This document shows positions 23,631 to 31,228 of a stretch of 64,000 nucleotides of DNA, in pieces. The DNA comes from Verrucomicrobiota bacterium. GTDB lineage: Bacteria > Verrucomicrobiota > Verrucomicrobiia > Chthoniobacterales > Terrimicrobiaceae. The notes beneath the pieces are model-generated. The model was given only the letters and a program-made list of their open reading frames with translations, ran no database searches and was not told where the DNA came from. How positions within the stretch are numbered: the first letter of the stretch is position 1; each line of letters starts with the position of its first letter. The position numbers and the translations under genes were made by a program. The stretch spans positions 1 through 64,000 of the forward strand of contig JAFKMU010000042.1 of the NCBI GenBank assembly GCA_017305195.1, written 5' to 3'.

Positions 23631-24007
23631 GACCCGGCGAGGTTCTTTTGGAAAAACACGAGCGCCTCCCGGTGTTCCTTTGGCCGAATGCTCGCTGCCA
23701 GCGGAGACACGGAGCGAAGCTGCTGATTGTGCGAGGTCGGCTCGAGAATCCCCTCCAGTTCCTCCTGGCTGCGCAGCAGTCTCAGCCAATCTTCAAAAAG
23801 TGTCACGCGCGAGGGCTGTTCCTCGATCCACCTCCGGGCAAGAGCCACGGCGGCACTTCGCCGACCAGCGTCCGCCTCACAGGCGGCCACGCCGACACAC
23901 GCCATCCAAAGCGCCCGGCGATCCGAGCGCGACTGCAAAGACCGGCTGTGCAGCCGAAACCGGGGCAACGCCCTTTCGGAATATGATGTCGTTTCCATCG
24001 CACTCAT
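23627..24007 (-). CDS. small partner protein of the DUF6036 gene
   Basis: About 126 residues from the ATG at 24007 (an alternative start is 23998). The protein is helical and basic at the N-terminus (RFRLHSRSLQSRSDRRALW). Its middle is Ala-rich, with ARRWIEEQPSRVTLFEDWLRLL, and the C-terminal half is less structured. No HTH or known antitoxin domain is recognised. It overlaps the nucleotidyltransferase gene by four bases, so the two form a cassette with this as first gene, the usual antitoxin position. That role is inferred from arrangement only. Confidence 0.6.
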   Translation of the reverse strand: MSAMETTSYSERALPRFRLHSRSLQSRSDRRALWMACVGVAACEADAGRRSAAVALARRWIEEQPSRVTLFEDWLRLLRSQEELEGILEPTSHNQQLRSVSPLAASIRPKEHREALVFFQKNLAGS

Positions 24008-24123
24008 GATCAGCGTCTCTGGTACTGGCGGCAATATTACCCCGTCCTATCCTCCATTTCAGCCTTTTTCCTTTCCCTCAGAAAAAGCCTGCCACGCATC
24101 TCAGAACGCCGCTACGCCGCAGA

Positions 24124-24156
24124 GTCTGAAAACTGAACACTGGAAACAGAAAACTC
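24124..24156. repeat. dispersed repeat family B copy
   Basis: The copy begins GTCTGAAAACTGAACACTGG and continues with AAACAGAAAACTCC. Related copies lie at 2245-2270 and 50171-50201. It lies just before the deaminase start. Confidence 0.65.
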
Positions 24157-24179
24157 CCCCCGCTACTCTCCCCTCCACC

Positions 24180-24620
24180 ATGCGCGATCCGTTTCTCCAG
24201 GCTGCCATCGATGAAGCCCGCCAGGGGCTCGCCGAGGGGGGCATCCCGATTGGTTCCGTCATCGTCCACCAGGGCCGTATTATCGGCCGCGGCCACAATA
24301 TGCGCGTCCAGAAAGGCGACCCGCTCCTCCATGGCGAGATGAGCGCCTTTCAGCAGGCCGGCCGCCAGCCCGCCTCGGTCTACCGCGAGTGCGTCCTCTA
24401 TACCACCCTGTCGCCCTGCCCGATGTGCAGTGGCACCTCGCTCCTCTATAAAATCCCGAAAATCGTGATCGGCGAAAATGTGACCTTCCTCGGTGCCGAG
24501 GACTGGCTGAAATCCCAGGGCGTCGAGCTCGTCGTCGCCCAGGACGAGGAGTGCATCGCCATGATGCGCCAGTTCATCGCCGACCGCCCGGAACTCTGGA
24601 ACGAAGACATCGCCGTCTAG
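24180..24620 (+). CDS. cytidine/deoxycytidylate-type nucleoside deaminase
   Basis: The 146-residue zinc-dependent deaminase has the catalytic H-x-E motif (LLHGEMSAF, near residue 52) and the zinc-binding PCPMC motif (LSPCPMCSG, near residue 80). The N-terminal QAAIDEARQGLAEGGIPIGSV and C-terminal RPELWNEDI tail resemble yeast-type cytosine deaminases and related guanine/creatinine deaminases more than TadA. Substrate could be cytosine or a related base and needs biochemistry to settle. It stands alone and ends at a bidirectional terminator shared with the convergent DUF309 gene. Confidence 0.85.
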   Translation: MRDPFLQAAIDEARQGLAEGGIPIGSVIVHQGRIIGRGHNMRVQKGDPLLHGEMSAFQQAGRQPASVYRECVLYTTLSPCPMCSGTSLLYKIPKIVIGENVTFLGAEDWLKSQGVELVVAQDEECIAMMRQFIADRPELWNEDIAV

Positions 24621-24650
24621 GGCATTCCGGTTTCGGATCACACTGCGGAA

Positions 24651-24675
24651 TAAAACTCCCGATAGCGGAGTTTTA
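24651..24675. terminator. bidirectional terminator between deaminase and DUF309 genes
   Basis: TAAAACTCC-CGATAGC-GGAGTTTTA is a perfect 9-base-pair stem with A and T tracts in its arms, so it can work in both directions. Its right arm includes the DUF309 stop codon. Confidence 0.7.
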
Positions 24676-25152
24676 AGACACCACGACCTTCCGCTTCCCG
24701 CTTCCCGGCACCTTCAGCACCGGCGCATCCTCGGGTATCCACGGATTCCGCGTGTAGTCGCTTTCCTTGATCGCGCCGACATGGCGGTGAATGAGCGCCA
24801 GTACCTCGTCGAGATCGAGGCCCAGGTGGCTGCGCCCGTACGGCAGCAGGTTTCCTTCCGCCAGGGCAAAAAGCCGCACCGCCGGGTGCATGCGTCGACC
24901 GTCCTTGGGATGCCACGGGCGCGCGTGCTGCTTCTTCAGGTGGACGAAAGCCCCAGCCAGTTGGATGAGCCCTTTATAAAACGCGTAATCCCCATCCCTC
25001 ACCCCGAGCCACAGGTGCTCCAGCACATCGTGCGCCTCATAGTAATCCTGCGCATTGAAGCACCCGAAGTACGCCAGATAGCACGGGTCATAGCCGGACC
25101 CCTCCAGCCCCAGCGACCGCACGTACGCCTCGATCCGCTCACCCTTGCTCAT
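24673..25152 (-). CDS. DUF309 family protein
   Basis: The 159-residue helical protein has the DUF309 core motif: FNAQDYYEAHDVLEHLWLG followed by FYKGLIQLAGAFVHLKKQH. Here H and E residues, plus a later H (HPAVRLFALAEG), form a likely metal-binding helical bundle. Function is unknown despite broad conservation. The ATG at 25152 is chosen because it gives the family-typical length; the longer frame runs through the GH1 lipoprotein gene in antisense. It is convergent with the deaminase gene and divergent from the GH1 lipoprotein gene. Confidence 0.85.
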   Translation of the reverse strand: MSKGERIEAYVRSLGLEGSGYDPCYLAYFGCFNAQDYYEAHDVLEHLWLGVRDGDYAFYKGLIQLAGAFVHLKKQHARPWHPKDGRRMHPAVRLFALAEGNLLPYGRSHLGLDLDEVLALIHRHVGAIKESDYTRNPWIPEDAPVLKVPGSGKRKVVVS

Positions 25153-25272
25153 TTCTCCTTCTCCATTAGCCCACCCCCGCCGTTTGTCCAGCACGGCAAC
25201 CCTGATCCAGCTATCATGCTTAGAAAAACTCCGCCATTTACGTAGACCCGCGTATCGGCTAAAGGCGGAGCC

Positions 25273-26646
25273 ATGCACTTCGGGCGTTGGGTATTCGGTA
25301 TTCTCGCAGCAGTCCTGCTCACGGGCTGCATCACTCCGCCCACCCCGCCGCGCATCAAGCGCAACAACCCCGGAGCCAAACCCGACACAGGCCCCTTCTG
25401 GTGGGGTATTTCCTCCAGCGCCTTCCAGACCGAGGACCGCGGCGAGAAGCCCGGTTCGCCAAACTACTTCAAGACCGACTGGGACCTCTTCGCCGAGGCC
25501 GGGCGCGTCCCGCCCAAGGGCGACGACGCCACGTTCAGCTGGAGCCAGTTTGACAAGGACCTCGAGGCCCTCAAGAAAATCGGCGTAAATCACTACCGCT
25601 TCGGCGTCGAGTGGGCCCGCATCGAGCCGCATCCCGGCCAGTACAACGAAGCCGCCCTCCGCCGCTACGTCGACTTTGCCCGCAAGCTCAAGGCCGCCGG
25701 CATCGAGCCCGTCGTCACCCTCTGGCACTTCACCTTCCCCGACTGGATGGTTGTGAAGGGCAAACCCGGCCGCTCCCGCTGGCTCAGCCCGTACTATCGC
25801 GAACGCTGGCCGCTCTTTGTCGACAAGGTCACCCGCGCCATGTCGCCCTACGTGCGCACCTACGTGCCGCAGAATGAACCCAACGGCGACCTCGCTCTCG
25901 GCTACATCAGCTCCGTCTGGCCGCCGGGCATGTTCCTCGACTTCAACATGCACGCCCGCGCTCTCACCCAGAGCACCTGGGGATTCCGCGAGGCGGCGAA
26001 AATCATCAAGCAGAACCGCAAGGACGCCCTCGTCATGGCTGTCGTCGCCCTGCCCTACTGGATTCGCACCTTCTGGGACCCCACGAGCGCGTATTATAAT
26101 TTCATGCAGCGCATCAACTTTGCGCACCTCGACCGCACCTACGACGTCTGCGACCTCATCGGGTTCAACTACTACTACACCGAGTACGCCGACTTCACCG
26201 CCCTCCTCGCCCTCAAGGCCCGGCGCGGCCGCAACTACAGCCTCCTCGGCTGGGTCATCCAGCCCCACTCCCTCTACAAGCAGATCAACATCGTCGCCAA
26301 GCGCTACGGCAAGCCCATCGTCATCACCGAGAACGGTATTGCCACCTCCCGCGACATCAAGCGCGTGCGCTATCTCTTCAACCACATGCTCGAGGTGAAG
26401 GAAGCCATGGCCGACGGCGCGGACGTGCGCGGGTACTTCGTCTGGACGCTGGTCGACAACTACGAGTGGCACCACGGCTACAAGGCCCCCTTCGGCCTCT
26501 CGCGCATGGACCCGGTCACCAAGCGCCGCCTCCTCCGCCCCTCCGCCCTCTTTTACAAGGGCCTCATCTCCACCTCCGAGGAATCCAGCATGCTCGACGA
26601 AATCTCCAGCCAGCCCGAGCTACCCCAGGGCTTCATTGAGCGATAG
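25273..26646 (+). CDS. GH1 family beta-glycosidase lipoprotein
   Basis: The 457-residue enzyme has a lipoprotein signal with lipobox LLTGC. The GH1 barrel follows, with FWWGISSSAFQTE at the start, the acid/base glutamate in VPQNEPNGD (E ~202) and the nucleophile in VITENGI (E ~353), both present. It therefore probably hydrolyses beta-glycosides by a retaining mechanism at the cell envelope. Most GH1 enzymes are cytoplasmic, so the lipid anchor is unusual and suggests a periplasmic or surface role in glycoside use. An identifiable transporter or regulator is not adjacent. The C-terminal tail (SSMLDEISSQPELPQ) follows the barrel. Confidence 0.85.
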   Translation: MHFGRWVFGILAAVLLTGCITPPTPPRIKRNNPGAKPDTGPFWWGISSSAFQTEDRGEKPGSPNYFKTDWDLFAEAGRVPPKGDDATFSWSQFDKDLEALKKIGVNHYRFGVEWARIEPHPGQYNEAALRRYVDFARKLKAAGIEPVVTLWHFTFPDWMVVKGKPGRSRWLSPYYRERWPLFVDKVTRAMSPYVRTYVPQNEPNGDLALGYISSVWPPGMFLDFNMHARALTQSTWGFREAAKIIKQNRKDALVMAVVALPYWIRTFWDPTSAYYNFMQRINFAHLDRTYDVCDLIGFNYYYTEYADFTALLALKARRGRNYSLLGWVIQPHSLYKQINIVAKRYGKPIVITENGIATSRDIKRVRYLFNHMLEVKEAMADGADVRGYFVWTLVDNYEWHHGYKAPFGLSRMDPVTKRRLLRPSALFYKGLISTSEESSMLDEISSQPELPQGFIER

Positions 26647-26910
26647 GCCATATCTCAAAATCACAAAGTCCGATCTCTAAGAACCCGTCCGAAAAAAGGA
26701 CGATAGGCTGGCGGCAAGTTGCGGCGACGAAGCGTATCCGCTACGATATGTGAGGGAGCCGCAACGCGCCCGAACGCCATTTTCCCGCCGCAAGCCGTCG
26801 GTCGGCAAGTTTCAGACAGACCCTAAGCCATCAGGCGTGCCGCCGCGCCAGATTGACATCCACCTTCTCTCTGCTGAGGATGGAGGGACGAAGCTTAGTG
26901 CTTCATCCTC
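26647..26910. other. intergenic region with unexplained block
   Basis: From about 26680 to 26830 there is a GC-rich block with an inverted CGTCC/GGACG hairpin around a run of A (26686-26702), and pieces such as GGCGGCAAGTTGCGGCG. It looks like a conserved dispersed element rather than a gene, but only this copy is in the window. Confidence 0.4.
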
Positions 26911-27929
26911 ATGCGCCCTTTCCTCGCCTCCCTCCTGCTCGCAGCTTTGGCCGCGCTGGCTGAAAATCCGACAGCTGTCACCAGCACTCCCATCGGCCCC
27001 AACGAGGTCCGCGTCCACCGCATGGACATGGGGAAAGCCTCTTCGACGTCGATTGCCATGAGCTCCTTCGAGGAAAATACAGTGTTCCAGAAAGACCCAA
27101 TGCTATCGCTGCGCAACCTTTCCCGGACGCTTGCGGACAATGAGAAAGAAAAGATCACCCGAGTCATTTCCACCGCGGATGGCAATGCTGGGCTCTGCGT
27201 AGTTATGACGACCCCCCGCGGAACGCGGGATTATCAGATGTCGGTCTTCGGCCCGGATGGAAAACTTCGCGGAACCGTCCTGAGAAAGTTTCCCGCTGGA
27301 AAGATGGAGCAAACCGCCTTCGATGCGGAAGGAAAGCTCATCCCCGAAAGTCAGCAGGGACAGATCTTCTCCATCAAACCACCAGAGCCAGTCGACCTCG
27401 ACAAGGTGACGCTGCTCAAGATGCCCGCAGACGGCGACACCCCGGCAGCCTCTCCCCTGCCGCAAAGCCCGAATGAAATTCGCACGGAGTACTACGACTA
27501 CGGCGACCTTATCCTCCAGGCCATTTACCGGACCTGCGGCAGGAGTCCTTCTTCGCAAAAGACAGCAAAGCCCTCAAGTTCCGCACCGTCACCGCCACCC
27601 TTTCGGATACCGACGCCGAGCGCGTGACCCAGTCCTTCCACATCAAGAATAACGTCGTCACCTGCGACCAAAGCTGGCGGCTCAACAAAAAGACCAACGA
27701 AGTCACCGAAAGCTGCTACACGCCCAAGGGCAAGCTCGTCTACACCCGCCACACCATCCCGGGAAAGAGCGAAACCATTGTCGATGAAGCAGGCAATACC
27801 ATCACACGGAGCGATGCCGTCCGGATCTTGTATTCCCCCAACCCCGACCAGATCGACCTCGACAAGGTCCCCGTGCAGGATCTGTCGGGCAAGGCTCCGC
27901 CCGCAGCCCCTACCCCTCAAGCCGAATAA
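26911..27929 (+). pseudogene. secreted protein gene interrupted by a frameshift
   Basis: The first frame (26911-27627) begins with a signal peptide (FLASLLLAALAALAENPT). Its sequence loses coherence after about 27530 (GDLILQAIYRTCGRSPSS). In the frame one base back, coherent sequence continues from about 27538 (LRQESFFAKDSKALKFRT) to the stop at 27929. Both halves contain a similar module ending in (V/I)DLDKVxxxxM/L, so the original product was probably a two-module secreted protein of about 335 residues. It may be a real inactivating mutation, a sequencing error, or less likely programmed slippage. The family is not recognised. Confidence 0.65.
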
Positions 27930-28338
27930 ACTCCCAACCGGGGAACTTCGCAAACCCCCGGTCGAACGAAACCAGCTTTAAGCCCGCCTGCTTCGCAAAG
28001 GCGGCAAGATAGGCGTCGCTCCACAGATTGGGCGTCGTCGCGCATCGGGCGACAAATCGCTTCAGGACATCATCGACGCCCTCCGGCTCCGCCGCGAACA
28101 CGATACGTTCGTCGTCCTCCAATGCGCCAAACGCCTCGATAGCGGCCTTGGGCGTCAGCACATCCGCCCCCATGATCTGCGGGGTGCAAAGCAGCCGCAA
28201 CACCCCGAGTTTGGTCAACCGACAAATCGCGACCTGCCCCTCGTTCCTTCCATCAAACCACTCCAGCGCCGCACTCCGGTGAGCATGGCGACTCACCATC
28301 AGCGGAAACAGCACGTTGACGTCGGGCAGGAATCTCAC
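27910..28338 (-). CDS. VapC-type PIN domain toxin
   Basis: The 142-residue PIN domain has acidic positions spread as expected: D6 in LPDVNVLFPL, E and D in the middle, D in NLWSDAYLAAFA and D in LVSFDRGF. This is the four-acid metal site of VapC RNases. It is likely a toxin cutting tRNA or rRNA. The start overlaps the antitoxin stop by four bases (28335-28338). It is convergent with the frameshifted secreted protein, overlapping its end slightly. The TA_system arrangement is standard vapBC. Confidence 0.85.
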   Translation of the reverse strand: MRFLPDVNVLFPLMVSRHAHRSAALEWFDGRNEGQVAICRLTKLGVLRLLCTPQIMGADVLTPKAAIEAFGALEDDERIVFAAEPEGVDDVLKRFVARCATTPNLWSDAYLAAFAKQAGLKLVSFDRGFAKFPGWEFIRLEG

Positions 28339-28586
28339 GGTAGCCGCTCGCCCGATTGCTCCAGGATGCGCGCCAGTTCGTCATTGCTCAGCGCGGGAAT
28401 CTCATTGCCCCTGCGAATGCTCACCGGGGCCTTCGTCATGCGACGTCCCCGGACCCTCTTCCCAGACGACTCCAGCACGAGCCGCAGCCCCTCGGTCACA
28501 AGATCCTTCATCTTCCGGTTCTCGCTCGCCGCGCGAATCTTCGCCTGCCGGTAAAGCTCATCCGGGATCTCCAGCGTCGTCTTCAT
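28335..28586 (-). CDS. VapB-like antitoxin
   Basis: The 83-residue protein has a ribbon-helix-helix N-terminus (KTTLEIPDELYRQAKIRAA, then ENRKMKDLVTEGLRLVL) and a disordered C-terminus (SNDELARILEQSGERLP) that would wrap the toxin. It precedes and overlaps vapC. A palindrome starts ten bases before its ATG at 28586, a natural site for autorepression by the VapBC complex. Confidence 0.8.
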   Translation of the reverse strand: MKTTLEIPDELYRQAKIRAASENRKMKDLVTEGLRLVLESSGKRVRGRRMTKAPVSIRRGNEIPALSNDELARILEQSGERLP

Positions 28587-28595
28587 AAACCCATA

Positions 28596-28613
28596 TTCCC
28601 ATATTTATGGGAA
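28596..28613. promoter_or_regulatory. palindromic operator of the VapBC cassette
   Basis: TTCCCATA-TT-TATGGGAA is a perfect 8+8 inverted repeat. It lies ten bases before the VapB ATG (minus strand) and 220 bases before the preferred Fic start on the plus strand. VapB-type RHH proteins bind such palindromes. Confidence 0.65.
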
Positions 28614-28771
28614 ATGTCCAACTCCCGTTTCCCTCCGAAGCCGAGCCACCCGAGACCAACACAGGCGAGGAGGCCGAGAAGCACTACTTTTCGATTCATG
28701 ATTTGACACATGGGCAGGATGTTGTCGCAGAGCCATCAAAACGGACTTTTCGCGCTCAATCGGAGGAGCGA

Positions 28772-28829
28772 TATAATAAATTTATTTCAAAATACGAGAT
28801 TTGTAATAAATTTATTCCCAGATTAAGGA
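28772..28829 (+). promoter_or_regulatory. promoter, paired operators and RBS of the second Fic gene
   Basis: A perfect -10 TATAAT lies at 28772-28777. The 12-base palindrome AATAAATTTATT occurs at 28775-28786, overlapping it, and again at 28805-28816, exactly 30 bases on. AAGGA at 28825-28829 is a good ribosome binding site five bases before ATG 28835. Together these decide the start of the downstream gene. Confidence 0.75.
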
Positions 28830-28834
28830 TTTTT

Positions 28835-30319
28835 ATGCTCCCCGTCGGCTATACTTGGTTGATCGAACGATACCGTCTCAAAGCGCGGCCTCTTGTTCAT
28901 CGATCATTTATCGGCCCGAAAATGCTCCGGCGCGAGCATTCCGACGGGACGGTGGAAGAGCACTATATCCGCCAATACCAGCCCGGCGACAGCCCTCTGG
29001 AGCATCTCGTTTTTGCCTTGAAATATGACGGCGTCGACCTGGATATCTTCCACAAGGTTTTTCAGCATGTCACGCCATCCGAGATCGCTGAGTTCGTGGC
29101 TCAAACGCCTTCGGGGCGATTCGCCCGGCAAATCGGGTTTTGGTATGAGGAGCTGACCAGCCAGAAAGTCCCCCTGACCGTTCGGGTCATGGGCAACTAT
29201 GAACCTCTCCTAGACTCCGAGGCGTATGTCACAGCGCAAAACCCGGCTCGGAGTCCGCGCTGGCGCATCCTCGACAACTCCATCGGCTCTCGCAGATTTC
29301 TGCCGCTCATTCGCAGAACGCCTGTCATTCGCAAGGCTGAGGAAACCGACTGGCGCATGATGATTTCTGATGCCCTGGGAACGCCATCCCAGGATTCGCT
29401 CTATCGCGCCCTTTCCTATCTTTATTTCAAGGAAACGAAATCCTCCTTCGCCATCGAACGCGAAGAGGCCGGCAGCGCCCGCACGGAGAAGTTTGTGGCC
29501 GCGCTGCACCGGGCCGGTCTTGAGGAAAACCCTCTGACCGAATCAGTATTGACTTTCCTCCAGAACACCATCGTGGATGAGCGCTACCGGGAAAGCGGCT
29601 TCCGCATCTCTCAAAACTACGTGGGGCAGACGACGATCAATCTTCAAGAAATCATCCATTCCCTCGGGGTTCCTCCGGCCAGCTTACCAAGCCTCATGGA
29701 GGGGCTGGCGGAGTTCTTTCACGCCAGCGAAGCCTTCCCTCCCGTCCTGCGCGCCGCCGCGATTTCTTTTGCGTTTGTCTTTGTCCATCCCTTCGAGGAT
29801 GGAAACGGCCGCATCCATCGTTACCTGATTCACGACATACTGGCTCGCTCGCAGATCGGCGGCAACGGTTTGCTGCTGCCAGTCTCCGCAGAGATTCTTC
29901 AGCACATGCATCTCTATGATCTTTGCCTGGAGAAGTTTTCCACCCCCCTGGTGGCGGCCGCCGACTACTCGCTCGATGAAGCGGGAGTTCTGTCCGTGAA
30001 GAACCCCGGGGAGATCGAGGGGTTCTATCGATACCCTGATCTCACGCCGCAATGCGAATTCCTCGCGCAGATGCTGGAGCGCACCATTCAGGTAGCCATT
30101 CCAGAGGAGCTTCGTTTCCTGCAAAAACTCGATACAGCCCGTCGCGCCATCACGGAGATCGTCGACATGCCGGACCGCAAGCGGGATCAGTTGTTGAAAC
30201 GACTGCACAACAACAGGGGAAAGCTTGCCCGGAGCCGAAGGGAAGCGGAATTCCCCGAACTCACTGACACCGAGATTTCCGACATCGAGCAGGCCTACCG
30301 CGAAATATTCGCGGATTGA
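28835..30319 (+). CDS. Fic family protein
   Basis: About 494 residues from the ATG at 28835, chosen because the -10 box, two operators and an AAGGA ribosome binding site lie just before it; an in-frame ATG at 28607 would put all of these inside the gene. The Fic core motif HPFEDGNGR is complete at residues ~319-327, so AMP transfer is likely. Upstream of it a TKSSFAIEREE segment resembles the inhibitory helix but has R where G or N is usual. The C-terminal third has helical segments that may bind partners. It lies between VapBC (divergent) and the terminator of the pheA operon (convergent). Confidence 0.82.
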   Translation: MLPVGYTWLIERYRLKARPLVHRSFIGPKMLRREHSDGTVEEHYIRQYQPGDSPLEHLVFALKYDGVDLDIFHKVFQHVTPSEIAEFVAQTPSGRFARQIGFWYEELTSQKVPLTVRVMGNYEPLLDSEAYVTAQNPARSPRWRILDNSIGSRRFLPLIRRTPVIRKAEETDWRMMISDALGTPSQDSLYRALSYLYFKETKSSFAIEREEAGSARTEKFVAALHRAGLEENPLTESVLTFLQNTIVDERYRESGFRISQNYVGQTTINLQEIIHSLGVPPASLPSLMEGLAEFFHASEAFPPVLRAAAISFAFVFVHPFEDGNGRIHRYLIHDILARSQIGGNGLLLPVSAEILQHMHLYDLCLEKFSTPLVAAADYSLDEAGVLSVKNPGEIEGFYRYPDLTPQCEFLAQMLERTIQVAIPEELRFLQKLDTARRAITEIVDMPDRKRDQLLKRLHNNRGKLARSRREAEFPELTDTEISDIEQAYREIFAD

Positions 30320-30320
30320 G

Positions 30321-30353
30321 AAAACAAAAAGGGCGGGAATCTCACCCGCCCTT
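30321..30353 (-). terminator. rho-independent terminator of the hpf-scpA-scpB-pheA operon
   Basis: On the minus strand AAGGGCGGG-TGAGATT-CCCGCCCTT is a 9-base-pair stem followed by TTTGTTTT, a classic intrinsic terminator. It sits between the convergent Fic and pheA genes. Confidence 0.85.
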
Positions 30354-30382
30354 CCTCAAGAGATGTATTGCCGCTCCCCAGC

Positions 30383-31228
30383 TCAGACCTCGCTCGACGG
30401 GGCCTTGGGGAAGCTGCCGAGGACCTTCACGGCGCGGCAGCGCTTGGAGAGCTCGCGGAAGAGGTCGACCATTTGCAGGTCGCGGGTGTGGCCCGCCGCC
30501 TCGACGAAGAAAAACACGTCGTTACTGCCCTTGGCCGCATGGCGGCTCGCGAAGTGGCTCAGGTTGATGTTCAGCGTCTTGAAAGGCTCCAGCGCGGAAA
30601 CGAGCGCGCCCGGCTTGTCCTCGATGCGCAGGAGCAGCATCGTGCAGTCGTTGCCCGACGGCGGATTCGTGTTCTTGCCGATGACGAAGAAACGCGCCGC
30701 CGACACGTTGCTGTCGGAGTTCTCCGTCTGCAGCGCGATCTGCGCGCAGACCACCAGGTCGGACTCCGCGAGCTGGTCGAGCGTGGAATTGGTTACGCCG
30801 TGATCCGGGTCGTCGATCGGGACCACACCGCAATCCGCCTCGTCCTTGCGCACTTCGCGGAAGACATCCGCCACGTCGCTGAGGAAGAGATACCGCACGC
30901 TGGAGCCAAATTTGCTCTTCGCCGCCTGGTGCGAGTTGCTTCCCGCCGGGCCGAGACACGCGATGGCGACGTCCTTTTCCAGCGCGAGCGAGGCCGACAT
31001 GATCTCGCAGTAGATGGCGCGGATCGCCTCGGGCCTCAGCGGCCCCTGGCTCTTCTGGACGAGACTGCGCAGCACCCTGTCCTCGCGCTCGGGCGAGTAA
31101 ATGGGCAGGCCTTCACGGTTCTTGATCGTGCCGATTTCCTTGGCCACCTCGGCGCGCTCGTTGAGGAGGCGCACGAGTTCCGTGTCGATGGCGTCGATCT
31201 TGTCACGCAGGCTGGCGAGGTCGTTCAT
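30383..31228 (-). CDS. pheA: PheA-like chorismate mutase with degenerate prephenate dehydratase and ACT domain
   Basis: The 281-residue protein has an AroQ chorismate mutase at residues 1-85 (LASLRDKIDAIDTELVRLLN). A prephenate dehydratase segment follows (CLGPAGSNSHQAAKSKFG, then VVPIDDPDHGVTNSTLDQL), and a C-terminal ACT domain (DKPGALVSALEPFKTLNINL). It is about 80 residues shorter than full P-proteins. The middle of the dehydratase domain between TLDQL and the ARFF segment is missing, the conserved ENS is DDP, and the catalytic Thr of the T-R-F motif is Ala (SAARFFVIG). The ACT ESR motif is ASR. So the mutase is probably active and the dehydratase inactive. The gene overlaps scpB by one base. 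Confidence 0.8.
   Translation of the reverse strand: MNDLASLRDKIDAIDTELVRLLNERAEVAKEIGTIKNREGLPIYSPEREDRVLRSLVQKSQGPLRPEAIRAIYCEIMSASLALEKDVAIACLGPAGSNSHQAAKSKFGSSVRYLFLSDVADVFREVRKDEADCGVVPIDDPDHGVTNSTLDQLAESDLVVCAQIALQTENSDSNVSAARFFVIGKNTNPPSGNDCTMLLLRIEDKPGALVSALEPFKTLNINLSHFASRHAAKGSNDVFFFVEAAGHTRDLQMVDLFRELSKRCRAVKVLGSFPKAPSSEV

Noticed and set aside
25153..26475. Long minus-strand frame antisense to the GH1 gene
   Set aside because: It is a shadow of high-GC coding sequence; only the DUF309 part at its 3' end is real.
28607..28834. N-terminal extension of the second Fic protein from ATG 28607
   Set aside because: It lies over the promoter, paired operators and ribosome binding site of the shorter start at 28835 and has no ribosome binding site of its own.
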